DNA of 64,000 bases, from the NCBI RefSeq assembly GCF_001039355.2, contig NW_019775447.1:253758-317757 (forward strand), read 5' to 3'. How positions within the stretch are numbered: the stretch's first letter is position 1; each line of letters opens with the position of its first letter. This stretch comes from Lingula anatina. Taxonomy: Eukaryota > Brachiopoda > Lingulata > Lingulida > Lingulidae. Positions 12,141-23,986 of the stretch are shown one piece after another. The translations under genes and the position numbers were made by a program. Below the pieces are notes generated by a model, which worked only from the letters and a program-made list of their open reading frames with translations, had not been told where the DNA came from and did no database searches.

Positions 12141-13689
12141 TTAAAATCGCAGCTATTGGAACACCGTTTCTTTTAAATTGTTGGGTAAAAATAAATCAAG
12201 GTCAAAAGTGGAATATATTAATCAATTAATATTTTGAGCGTTTTGTAGTTGAGCTTGAAATTTAACGTCCCTTATGCTTTCCCATATAAATTGTTCAGGC
12301 AAACCCATATCCACTGGCAATTTTCTAAACATTATATAGATGATTTACATATGTATAATAACCAACGTTCAAACCAAGGAATTATATAATTCCTTGTTTA
12401 TACTGGGCGAACCGCTATGACATGTACCCAACATACTGAGCTTCTTCCTCTATAATATGGAATCTCTATAAAGCTCACCAAGTGATTCATAAGTTATGAA
12501 ACTAGTGATAAACCGGTTGTTTGATAAGAAAAAAAAACTTATGGCAAGAGGAAATTTTTGACATCCATTGCGATATGTAGTGCAATAAAAGTAATCGGTT
12601 GGTCTTAACAGCCCCCCAAAAAAGACTATCAAAAGACAAAATTGCTCGAAGTAATTTATCAAATGTAAACTTAGAAATAAAGCTTCCGTCCTTATACTTG
12701 TGTGAGCGTGTGTTTTATCTTTTTTAAAGAAAAATAACTGTAATAGGCAATGCAGATATAAACTGTTCGAGTGCATCTGAAAAAGCCAAATCACAAAGAG
12801 TACAATGTATATATTCAATAGATCCACATTAAGAAAAAAAACTTTCCAGTTTCACCTCATTTTTACTTAAATTCACTTGGCTTGGTGATAAGGTGGGCAA
12901 TATAGAGACACTAAGAGAGATGAATAAAAATTTAGTGAAGTCTATCGGCTTAGTGAGTCACTGTCACAGTAGTTTCGTTATGGGAAGAATTTACATTCGA
13001 GCTCAATAAATAACCAGAAGGACTGATTATTACAAGATGTGAACAAACAAGTTTTCATCAGCTACTCCCTTTTATTCATTCAAATCAAAAATAAAATTAC
13101 ATTTCCCATCACCATATTAAATATGCATGACAAAAAATAATGTATGATAACAATGACTTAACAACATTGGATGGATAAACCATAAAGCTTAAATTTCTGT
13201 TTACAGTTGTGTGAATATACTACGCTATTCATTTTTTCATACAAATTTAACACGTTTCATTATGGGATGCATGGCAGTTAATTGTTTTCTTCGCAAATGT
13301 TCCTTTGAATGAAGTTTTTGCTATTGTCTATTATCCATTTTACTCTAGAAGCCAAATCCATTTTACCTCAAAAGAACATCATCCATGCACAAGAGTCGAT
13401 TGCACATTTAAGTTCAGAGATGAATTGATAGCCAGCAGTGCTCAGTCCGTGTTGACAATTTCCATTGTTCTTACAATATATTTTTTAATTTATAAGATAT
13501 GTCTTTCATACAAATAACAATTTACTAGCTCATTTAGTTCAAGGAAATAATCCTACTTGCAAAACACCACTTGTTAGTACCACTCCCCCCTAAAAATTGA
13601 TATTCACAAAAGAAAGGTTTTTTTTAATTATTACACACCGAATACTGGATACTACTAAATATAAACCAATCAAATTGATAAATAACAGC
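12141..13689. other. Intergenic and probable 3' UTR of the fusion gene
   Basis: No coding region can be supported. On the minus strand a possible polyadenylation signal (AATAAA) is at 13076-13071, which would give the fusion gene a 3' UTR of about 600 bases. This is only a guess. Confidence 0.35.
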
Positions 13690-16600
13690 TTATGGAAGGT
13701 ATTTCTTTCCTTTAAATCTTGGGATGACATGCAAATCTCGAACATCATCATGGTTGAGAAGCCAGCACAAATAACGCTCAGATCCCATGCCCCAACCACT
13801 GGTCTTCATTGGCTTCTCTGTGCGCATATCTATGTACCATTTGTATGAACTGTGAGGTACAGCGTGGTGGTCCAAGGCCTGCTCAACTTCAGTTGCTGTG
13901 GCATGACGTTCACCAAGACCAAGGGTTTCTCCTAGGCCAATCAAAAGATCAGCAGCCAGTGCCTTCTTGCGTGTATCATCAGTATAACATTGGTAGAAAG
14001 GAACTCCCAAGTGGTCCATCTCTGTCAGCCAAATGGCCCCTCCATACTTATCAATCAAAAAATGTTCTCCCTTTCTAGTTACCTTTTTCCCCATTTCTGG
14101 CTTACCAGGGACCACATCTTCATAGCAATCATCGGTTGGAAACATTGCAATCGCTTGGTCCACTGTGACACGTGGCAGTGATTTTCCACCCTTCATAATT
14201 TCAACGAGTTGCTCTGCATGTTCTGTTGTCCCTGCTGTGGCCAGGATAAACTGCCTGTGTGATTTCAGCATGCTCTTTGTCAGGTGATAGATGTAGCCCT
14301 CAGCAACACTGATTGCATCATCCATCTTTCCGAGTAACTCGCATTCTATATGGTAGAACTGGTTCAGATGAGTTGCATCAGGGTCCTCTCCACGGAAGCT
14401 TGGAGATATGTAGTATGTGCCTTGAAGGCCATCTTGGAAACGCAAGAAGTATTCTAGGGTGAATTGCATGGAATCTGCCAGGAAGATCTTTTGCCCAAAC
14501 AAGTCGATTTGGACTGGCTCTGAATCTGATCCCAATCCCATGGGAGAAGAGATGCAATCAGTGGTCAGTGGGGTCAGGGCATAATTGTACTTGCACCGCT
14601 GGTTGAAGTAGTCAACTGTGGCATGGAACAGCGTGTTCTGAACCTGAAAGACATTTTGGTACCAAGTACTGCGGATGGCTGCAATTGAATGGGTCTCTGG
14701 GTCTTCCCAAGATTTAGGTGCTGCAATGGAATCTGTTGTTAAAAAAGAATGCAAACTTTTAAGTTCATTGTCATCTGCTTTAGGGCCATCTGCAGAGGAT
14801 ACAAAGCCAAGGTAGGTCTTGCTGTACTCTGCCTTTGAGTTTTTCCTTGTTTTGCTTGTAGTGCTGTCGGTAGCAAACACAGGTATAAGCTTCACATGAG
14901 CATAATCGATTTCACACCCTTCAAAGATCATTGCACAGTGCAAAGCCCCAAGACTCTTCTTAAGTAAATTTGCTACTTTATAGCCAGCAATAACAAGCTT
15001 TCTGTAGTCTTCATTTTCAAGGTTGAATATGTCACTTGACAGGTGCCTTCTTGGGGCCAGCACTGTAAACCCAGGGGTGTTGGGAAAGGGTGTCAGGAAG
15101 GCTATATGGTCTTCATCTTCCCAAACCCGCCAGTGTTCCTCTTCATTTCGCACAATTCTGGCAAAAAGGTTGTTATCTGAAGATTCACCATGGAAAACAT
15201 TGTTTACATTTTGTAATGCTGATAATGATGTTATAGACTTTTTGATGCGATCAAGTTCTTGATTGGAAAGTCTGGGGCCATTTTTGGATGATACATAACC
15301 TGGGTATTCTTCATTATATTCTTCATCTGCTGATGTCACTGGTTCCCAGACTTGACCCAGACCGTGCAGAGGCACAAGCTTCATGTGAGCTGGAAGCATT
15401 GGTGATGGTGCAGATACCATGGCACATCTCTGTACTTTAAGTTTCTTTTGCAGAAATGGGACAATGCCATGGACTTCCATCATCAAATCTTCATAATCTT
15501 GTAGGGGCATTTGAAACAAGTCAACACCCTTCTTGGTAGATTTTGATGTGATAAGTGTGACGCCTGGTGTTGAAGGGTACTCATGAAGATGGACATTGCA
15601 TTCTTTGCCATCTTTGATTTGGAGGTGATCTCGTGGCATTGGACTCGGGCCTGAACCTTTCATCATCACTTCTGAGGCAATGGCTCCATTTTTCTCCATA
15701 GATGCAACAAACATGACATTAGAATTAAACTCAACTGCAATAGTGCCATCTTTGTCAACTGCCACAATGCCTCCCTTGTGGTTCTGAAGGTTTTTCTCAA
15801 GGGAATACTTGCAGGCCTCTTTAATAGAGAGCTTTTTGTAGTCAACCAACTTGGCAACATCATGAGCGATGGCATTTCTTAGGAAAGCTTCCCCATCACC
15901 TGAGCATGCAACAGCAACCCTCTCATCAGCAAAGCAACCAGCACCTGGTATTCCTGTGTCACCAACTCTTCCCTCCATCTTATTCAGCACCCCACCAGTG
16001 GATGTAGCTACTGCAAGGTTACCATATACATCTACAGCAACAGCACCAACAGTCTGAGGATCGTTGTTGTTTGATGCGGAAGATGCCACTTGCCTGAATT
16101 GCTGTTCTCGCATGAATGTTTTGAAGTATTTGTTTGGTACAGTAGCCAAACCATTCTCTCTGCAAAGGGTTTCAGCTTTTTCACCAATTAGAAGAACATG
16201 TTTGGTTTTGTCACAAACCAATCGGGCCGCTTCAACTGGGTTCTTCACACTTTTCAAACATGCTGCAGCTCCACATTTTCCAGTTTTCCCATCCATTATG
16301 CATGCTTCAAGCTCATGCTCCCCGGATGCATTGAGCACAGCTCCTTTGCCTGCATTGAAAAGGAAACAGTTCTCCAAGCTGACAACAGTGGCCTGAACAG
16401 CTTCAAGACTAGGTTTCCCTTCAGCCAACATCTTAGAACCAACTGATAATGCACCCTGCATTGCAAACTCAATCAACTTCTTAGCTTTGTTGTCTTGCTT
16501 GAAGTTCTCACCAGCACCAGCATGAAGAACGATGGAGAATGGACGTTCACTTTTGCTTGACATCTGTAAGCTTTCCAGAGCACCCATCTGCTTGGCAAGA

Positions 16601-18847
16601 GAAAATGGAACAACAATCTGCATGACAGCATCTATGCTTTGCCTTAGTGTCTCCAAAAACCTTGAAATATGGCACTGATAAAAGCCCTTGGCTGCAATTT
16701 GAAAGGCTATCTTGTCTGGTTTAGCATGGTAGGCTACGCAAATTTGATTTGGGGCATATACATTTGCAACAGAAGTAACAAGACCTTTAACACCATCATT
16801 ACCTGTGAAATATACCTCTGGTTCCTGAAACATCTTCAGGTATGAAATGAGGTTGGCATCAACATTGGCTGCGGTCAAAAGGATGTTACGCAATGCTGCA
16901 ATATGGGGTCCGAATGCCTTGCCTTGCTTGGTTTCTCTAATCAGGTTCTTATGCATTTGAGTGGCAGCAGCAAATTTTGGAAAGAGAATGCCATGTGGTT
17001 CTTTGGCTATAAGGGAATCTATGAAGGTTCGAGATTGGTCTGTAACCGGCATTGTTGGATCGCTTCTCCCATCTATAAATCGACGCACATGGGTAGGTTC
17101 CACCATCAAAATCTTCAGGGTGTTTTTGGTCAACTGCAATGTCAGCTGGGTAGACAGGTTCATCCAAATGTCAATCAATCTTTGTTCACGTATAAGGTTC
17201 ATAATGTCAGGAAGCATGGGTATATCTAGTTCACTCACAATGCGATCACTGCCATTGGTTGGGATATTTGTCTGGATTTTCTTTTGGTCTTGTGTTGAAA
17301 TATGGAAGTCCAGGGGACAAGCTGGGATGGATGACATTACAGGGTTAAGGTTTTCGTCGAATGAGAGATTTTTAGGGAGGTAGGTTAATAAATAAACCAA
17401 GGCACCTGGTACCACTGCATCCACACTAGTGTGTTCTACTAGCATACCTGTCTTGCCATCCTTATACACAACAAGGTTGATGACTTTGTCATAGTAACAA
17501 CACTGCTGGGTATCATTCCCAAGACGGGTGGCCTCTAAGATTTTACTCCTGGTATCTGGTGCATTTCTTTCTTCCAAGTTGAGGGCTAGGATGGCGCTCT
17601 CCATGATATGGATGGCATCACTGGCACCTCTTTGGATCAATGATTCCCGAATACCAGCCCATGTTGGACGATCAAGGGCTGAAAAAGGAGCTATGCTAGG
17701 TGGGGCACCATCATGTCTAGTAACTGCTTGCAGTTGTCGGTAGATTTTCTCTAAGGAAACAGGTTGGCCGTTTGGTTGGATGACATCGACCTACATAATA
17801 CAAAATCATTTATAGCAAGATTCTCCAGGAAATTGTAATGAGTCTTTCACTGTATCAGATATGCCATCTGTTTGTATTTAACATTGATCACTTCTACAGA
17901 GAAACATTGATATCCAAGGTGAGTTAAAATACAAATGAAAAAAAAAACATTATCAGTTTATAATTTAAAAAAAAATACCTTAAAAGCTGCCCCTTTCTGT
18001 AAAACGACAGCGTGTTGAGAGTCGGTAAATGTAGCAAGGGTGTCCATTTCAAGCCCGGGAACTCTGCATGAAGACAGCATGTGATGAGCCTGGCTTGTTT
18101 CCAGTTGTTCTCCTCGTTCCATTCCAATGCAGTTGGTGAGAAGTTCCGGCTTTGCCTGTTGTGTAATTTTTGTTACATTGTTCATTTCATCCTTGTCTCT
18201 CCAGATAAAAACTTTCACGTAAAATAGGGGCAGCGAATTGTATGTCAAAATATTGCAAAATAAGTAAACTGTAGGTTATTAAGATTACCCTACATAAAAA
18301 ATCAATTTTGGATTGACGAATTCTACACATAGACCAGGAGATTCATGGGAGATCTTCCACAAATTGAACAAGTTAATATATTTTTATATCATGTTAAAAT
18401 ATTCTAACTGCACTTAAATTTCAATATATCTTGGTTCAAATATAAATACTAAATCAACATTTTTTAACCATATCAGTACAAAGGCTAAAGGAAACTCTCA
18501 CCTTGACACAAGCTGTAGCGTGCAACAGGGTAGCAGCCCTACGCAGCTGGTCGCTGTGCTTCTCGTCGTCCTCTAAAAGAGCGGTTATCACTGTAGAACT
18601 CGGGATTGGATATCGAAGGGACAGCAGATTTTTATGGAAACCCTCAGTGGCCCAGTTATCCTTGTCCTTTACAGCCTCGGTGAAAGCTAATTGTATCTTC
18701 TCCCATGTTCCATCATCTTGCAATGCGCGGAGCCTGCTTTGGAAGTCGTCAAACCTTTCCTTGTCCAATAGCTGATCCATAACACGGGTCAGCTCACTCA
18801 AAGTGGACTCCAATGTTGGGACAGGGTATTTCAAACTAGTCATGTTG
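13690..18847 (-). CDS. Fusion protein: carnitine acyltransferase + isoaspartyl peptidase + 2 HIT-like domains + AsnA/AsnRS-like synthetase
   Basis: Coding exons are 18847-18502 (ATG at 18843, 114 codons), 18155-17979 (59 codons; the acceptor could instead be at 18191) and 17790-13690 (1,366 codons plus stop), all phase 0, giving about 1,539 residues. Residues 1-585 are a carnitine/choline acyltransferase: SSCRVPG, ALDRPTWAGIRESL, and the catalytic His at about 293 in VEHTSVD. Residues 590-890 are an isoaspartyl peptidase/asparaginase: LHAGAG, nucleophile Thr at about 753 in TVGAVAVD, ATSTGG, GRVGDTG. Residues 900-1025 and 1053-1190 are two related HIT-like domains with AHMKLVP and AHVKLIP. 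Residues 1196-1539 are a class II synthetase core with motif 2 FRGEDPDATHLNQFYHIE and motif 3 GWGMGSERYL; it has no anticodon-binding domain, like archaeal AsnA-type AsnRS paralogues. No membrane segment, signal peptide or PTS1 tail is seen, so it is probably cytosolic. The acceptor before the ATG implies a 5' UTR exon that I could not locate. Domain calls are firm; the overall reaction is unknown. Confidence 0.9.
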
Positions 18848-19625
18848 CTGCAAAAAAAGAAAAAAAGACACATAGCGTAAAACAATTTTTTCAAAAAATA
18901 AAAATAAATAAATAAATAATAATAATAATGCTAAGACACCTTTAATAAAGAGGGACGTTATAGGATTTCTTGAAATACATATCCGTTTAAGCAATTTCAA
19001 ATATATTTTTTGTTAGCTACAGTAGCCTGACGTGCGTTCACCTAACCAGTTAGATTTATAGATATCACGGTTTAACTACAGGATAGGTAAGCTATAGGTT
19101 TTAATTATAAATATATGTAAAAGGTCTAATAGAGTACGTTCATGGGATTCATTCATTAGTGGTATTTTTTTATTATCATATACATAAGGCATTAAACGAC
19201 GAAAGGATCCCATGCCAAGGGTTTCCCAACAGTTGCCCAACACGACCATCTGAATTCGACGTAGGCTGCCAATATTTACGGTATTCATACGTTATTATAC
19301 TTTGATACACGTTGAACCTACGGCGGCATACGTTGATATACTGTAAACTAGTATGTATTACTCAAAAGGCAGTACATACGCTTTGAGGCACAAATACGCC
19401 CACCATTCATTTTCAAATTTTAAGTCCATAGTACATTTTAAAAATTTTCATTAAAAATAAGCAAGCGGAAGCATTTTTTATCAAGTTAAATTAGCGTACA
19501 TCAGTCTAGCAACTGACTAGCTTTCAAATAACTAGCTTGCGGCTAATTTCATGGGGTCGTCCAATTTTTAAAAATTGAAAACCTTTGTTACATCTTTTTG
19601 GTGCATGTCACTATTTTTAGTTGTT

Positions 19626-19628
<3 letters not shown>
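18848..19628. other. Upstream flank of the fusion gene, partly duplicated
   Basis: The stretch 18900-19070 matches the flank of the left-edge paralogue. From about 19400 the sequence matches the interior of the 693-1592 element. A promoter or first exon should be within a few kb but no element stands out. Confidence 0.45.

Positions 19629-19693
<65 letters not shown>
19629..19693. repeat. (TA)n microsatellite
   Basis: About 32 uninterrupted TA units. Confidence 0.95.
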
Positions 19694-19696
<3 letters not shown>

Positions 19697-20251
19697 CCCT
19701 TAATAAAATCATCGATTTAGTTTCATCCATCATTAGCAAATAAATATGGCGACGGGGTTAAGTTAAATGTTTCACAGGAAACACGGCAAAACTGCATTCT
19801 CATAGAAAGTATTTTGAAAAATCTTCGTTACCAGGCATTGTGAAAAAATATTTTTGAAACATAACAATAGTGAAGATGTTTTAAACTTAATATAATCATT
19901 TGTTTGAATTCGATGCCATGTGTCTTCTTAATTTGTCCACTAAAAACCTGCCGGGCTGCAACGACAACATTTCTATTTTCAAGGAAGCCGCAAGTGCGGA
20001 TGGTGTGTGGCAACTGAGACTGACAGAGCTCCATATGATGACCTTTCAACCAACAAACTGATTTCGTCGAAAACATGACACGCCACCTGTACGTAATGTA
20101 AAATACACGCCGTATAACACACGTTCAGCACCTAAAATGCGATGTTTAAGAGTCGCACTAAAGCAGGTATAAAGAAACACTATAAGCGTTTGCCAAAAAC
20201 TCTTATTCACTGCCTTACATGCATCATATTGGAGAACAGATATATATCTAT

Positions 20252-20803
20252 AGTGCTCAGTCAGGCCTACCCAACTACCAGACTCGGCACCTAAGGATCC
20301 TGAATTAACCGGTATATCGGACCACGCTACCCGTTTTCAAGGTGTGTGTCAGATCGCATTTCGGAGTATCATACCCCAGAACAAATTTTGTAGCACGACT
20401 GCGGGCTCATCCACGCTCGGCTGAACAACCTTAAACTGTACTCTTACTTTAGAGTACTCTATTTTATTGTCTCTATGGGGATAAATGGGGACTTTACGAC
20501 ATTCGGTTTGAATGTTTTAACCACTTCTGATAGGGCTTTTTGCATTGAATTAGATTAATGTGGCAGTCTAAGGTTCATCTAGGTGGCTTTCAAAAAATCA
20601 TATAGCGATTTAACGACAATCGTTTACTATCCAATCAAGGTGACAGCCGAACATGCCAGGGCTCATCCTGTCGGTGTTCTGGCTGATACTCCGAAATGCG
20701 ATCTGACACACACCTTGAAAACGGGTAGTGTGGTCCGATATACCGGTTAATTCAGGATCCTTAGGTGCCGAGTCTGGTAGTTGGGTAGGCCTGTCAGTGA
20801 CTA
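20252..20803. repeat. Long inverted repeat, arms of about 130 bp
   Basis: Bases 20252-20384 and 20674-20803 are reverse complements with a few mismatches; shared cores include AGGCCTACCCAACTACCAGA and GATCGCATTTCGGAGTAT. The spacer is about 290 bases with no ORF of note. It is either a foldback (MITE-like) transposon or two head-to-head copies of a repeat. No TSD was identified. Confidence 0.85.
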
Positions 20804-22497
20804 AATTTGTGAACATTTACACACATGTCATCTGACGAGTGACGTCGTAATTACGATTTTTGGATAAAAATGTGAAAATCGGTTTCTCTAATTATTCCTC
20901 TACCTGAGCACCTACGAACACCGTTCGAACGCCAATTCAATGACACCATTTAGTACTCAAAAACCCTGCCAACGATTTTTCTTTAAGGCATTGGTTAAAA
21001 TTTTATCGTTGATAAAACAAAAGAATACCTTTGTTTAATAAAAAAAATTGTAAACAGGGGCTCATAACTTCATAAGAAAAACATTAAACCAAAATGACGC
21101 ACGGGATTGAAGCTCATACACTAGTCGTCAACTTCGCCGATTTTCGAGATAAAATCTTGTTCGGGGATGAAGTTACGCCTTATACCGATTGTAATATCAC
21201 CTCCAAATAGAAAGGTGTTAAACTGACAATAAAAGCTTTGAGTTGCCTATGCATGTACATAGCTAAGAAAAATGCTAACGCCAATATTTTATATTTCTGA
21301 GGGAATTTTTATTGTTTTAAACCAGCACAAATGTAGATGGATCATTGCATAATTAAATGCAAGAAAATCCTAATTTTTGTTATCTGGATGATAATAAACC
21401 CTTACAGTAACCTTAACAATATCTTCAGACTACAGACTACATTAATCGCCGCGTAAATTTATAGCAATTCGGTCTTGAATTTTGTTCCCAAAACGTACAG
21501 TCTACTTGAATTTCTTCAAACTTAAATTAGAAAAATAAAAATGCCATACAATAAGGTGCCAATCCATTATCAACACACGAAAATGTTTATTCTCTTTGAT
21601 AGATATAATATTGTCTATTCATATAGCGCTCGAACCTTGCTGGGGAGTATAATGATGAAACAAGATAACTCAAAATGGTTATCTTGTTTTGTTTTCTTTG
21701 ATATATATAGGCCCCCCATTTGTATTTTACTCACCTTTGTGTTGTCTCTTTTGCAAAAAACGTTCCTTCTGTGCAGCGTTATAGTTTATTTTTCTTCGTT
21801 GTTTTTTTCCCCTTGTCTCTTTTCGAGTGATGAAGCCCGCTCGATGAGCACTGCTGTGTGTCGGGGTGCCTCAGAGCCCGTTTTTTATATGCGGTCAACG
21901 GAAAATGTTGCCACCACAAATATTGATAGGTTGTCATGATAGTGCGAAAGGTAACGATGACGCATAATTCATGGAAGTACAACAAGTCAAAGGAGAATCA
22001 CGTGGCATCTTGAAACGGGTCTTTGACCAAGCGTTTCAGTACCTACGGTCGGCGCTTCGTACAATAGGATAATAAAGGGAACCGGATGGGAGTGGAGCTG
22101 TGAGTGCGAATTGTATGACGGTATGGTAAGATAATATGTTTGTCTTTCAACGTTTTATGCAGAGAATACTTGTAGAAATACTGGAAATATGATGTGAAAA
22201 CCGTCACGAAGCTTGATTGCTGAATATTGATTGCTGAATATAGATTGCTGCATCGACCCACTGTTAAGGTCCACTAAATACATGTGATGAACTCACTCAT
22301 TTACATATTATATTTATATAATCAGTCAGCATATTATCATTCACCTTGCTTCAGTCTTGAATGAATATTTATCATCCTCTATATTGGTATACCTGATAAG
22401 TAGAACTGATATAACTGATAAGAAGAAACTCTCACTTGTTATCTATTGCATTGCAATTAGCATTTAAATGAGTTGCTGCCACTGTGGCATGCAGATA
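20804..22497. other. Intergenic; small hairpin only
   Basis: No supported gene. The plus-strand ORF at 21541-21939 shows no recognisable domain. A perfect 12 bp stem with an 8-base loop sits at 21658-21689 (AAACAAGATAAC and its complement). Short TTGCTGAATA-type repeats lie at 22214-22252. Confidence 0.45.
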
Positions 22498-23986
22498 CAG
22501 GGTTACTACTTAATATGGAATATTTTTTTATCATTGTTATTTTTGAGTGCTGATTAAATATTTTTTGGCTTGATTAATCAAAAAAATATGTCATTGAGTG
22601 ATAAAAATATCCAGTCTTCTATTGTGCGATATTTTGGTCAATAATATCAAATCTGACATAAGATGACATTCAAAAGAAAAGAACACCCCCAGAAAACCAT
22701 ATCAACATTTTGATGTCAGTATTAACTTTAAGCTAACATATTAAAGAAAATGATAGCCTCCGGACAGTGATATGTTACACAGTCAAAGAAATCATTACAA
22801 TAAATCATGAAAAGTCATCAATAGCGGGTATGACCTCCAGCAGCCGCTTGCAGCGCCCTCATCCTACATGGCATACCCTGTGACAAGTTTTTTAGAGTTT
22901 GGATGGGGGGATATCATTCCACGCAGTGATATTTGCCTGTCGCAGTTCATCACGATTTACCGGCTGATGACCATAGCAATTAATTCTGTGAGTTACTTCC
23001 GCCCACAGATTTTCAATTGGGTTCATTTCTGGGGAGTTTGCAGGCCAGGGCAGTTGCTGAACCCATTGGTTTTGAAGAAAAACAGTGATTCTGCGAGCTC
23101 GATGTGGGGTTGCACAGTCGTCTTGGTACACAAAGTTGTTCCTGAAGATGACTCTTACAAATGGAAGCATTGTTTGCTGTAGAATGTCTCTGTAGAAATC
23201 CTGGTTGAGGTTGCCTCCTAGAAAAACCAACTGCTTCTGGGCACCGCCATGGAATGTTCCCCAAACAGAGACTCTACCACCCCCTGCTTGCACCCGAGGC
23301 AGTACACAATCATCGTTTTATGCCTCTCGTACACGTCAACCCCAAATATTCCATATCTGGCCTCATCACTGAAAACGACGTGATTCCAGTGTTTTGGCTG
23401 CAAACGCACCTGGTCCCCAGCCCATTGCAGACGTCGCTGTATATGACCTGCTGTTAACAGTGGTTTCCATACTGGTCTTCGTGCAAAATAACCGGTTTGC
23501 AGTAATCTCTTATTCACGAGGGACCTTGAAACGGGCGTTTGAAAGGCATTCTGCCACTCTTTTCTGAGGACACTGGTTGTCTTTGTACGACCAGCACGAC
23601 GCACTCTAAGGAAAAGGTTCCTGAAAAATGTTGAATTGTCTGGCAATGGCTGTCCGTTTCTGACCATTTTCCCTGAGAGCAAGAATCCCATCGTAAGCTG
23701 CGTTGCTTAGCTGTCGAACCATATCTTCTCTAAGGATTGACCAAACCCATGCGTTTTTATACAAGGGCAGAAATTGCCGAAAACACCACCCCTCACATTT
23801 CTAACCACAGAACATGCAACTGCATGCATTAATTGTTTCGAGAGTTGTGTGGTAATTAGGTAACACACCTGGCTACACGTGGAGTGACACTTCAGTTTTA
23901 GATTTAAAAGAGTATGAGGGAAAATAAATATTTTGTAGAATATTTACTCGCCAAAAAATAATATTCCATATTAAGTAGTAACCCTG
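22498..23986 (-). mobile_element. Complete Tc1/mariner-type transposon, 1,489 bp
   Basis: The termini are inverted repeats starting CAGGGTTACTACTTAATATG at 22498, with the complement ending at 23986. Both ends are flanked by TA, the target duplication of this superfamily. One transposase lies inside on the minus strand. Size, TIRs and TA duplication are all typical of Tc1-like elements. Confidence 0.93.
22892..23722 (-). pseudogene. Tc1-type transposase, frameshifted
   Basis: The reading begins at an ATG at 23722 (MVRQLSNAAYDGILALREN, helix-turn-helix region with TAIARQFNIF). It shifts frame near 23640 into PVSRSLVNKRLLQTGYFARR and VVFSDEARYGIFG, then again near 23290 into FVYQDDCATPHRARR and LPWPANSPEMNPIENLW. 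The catalytic triad is present as D (FSDEA), D (QDDCA) and E (IENLW) with 34 residues between the last two, i.e. DD34E. At least two frameshifts separate the parts, so this copy should not encode a working transposase unless they are sequencing errors. Confidence 0.9.

Noticed and set aside
18156-18248. Extending exon 2 of the fusion gene upstream to include the whole open frame
   Set aside because: Acceptors further upstream are out of phase with exon 1. The acceptor at 18155 gives the spacing to SSCRVPG seen in carnitine acetyltransferases. A phase-compatible start at 18191 remains possible.
21541-21939. 132-residue plus-strand ORF
   Set aside because: No recognisable motif, composition like translated AT-rich non-coding DNA, and no splice context.
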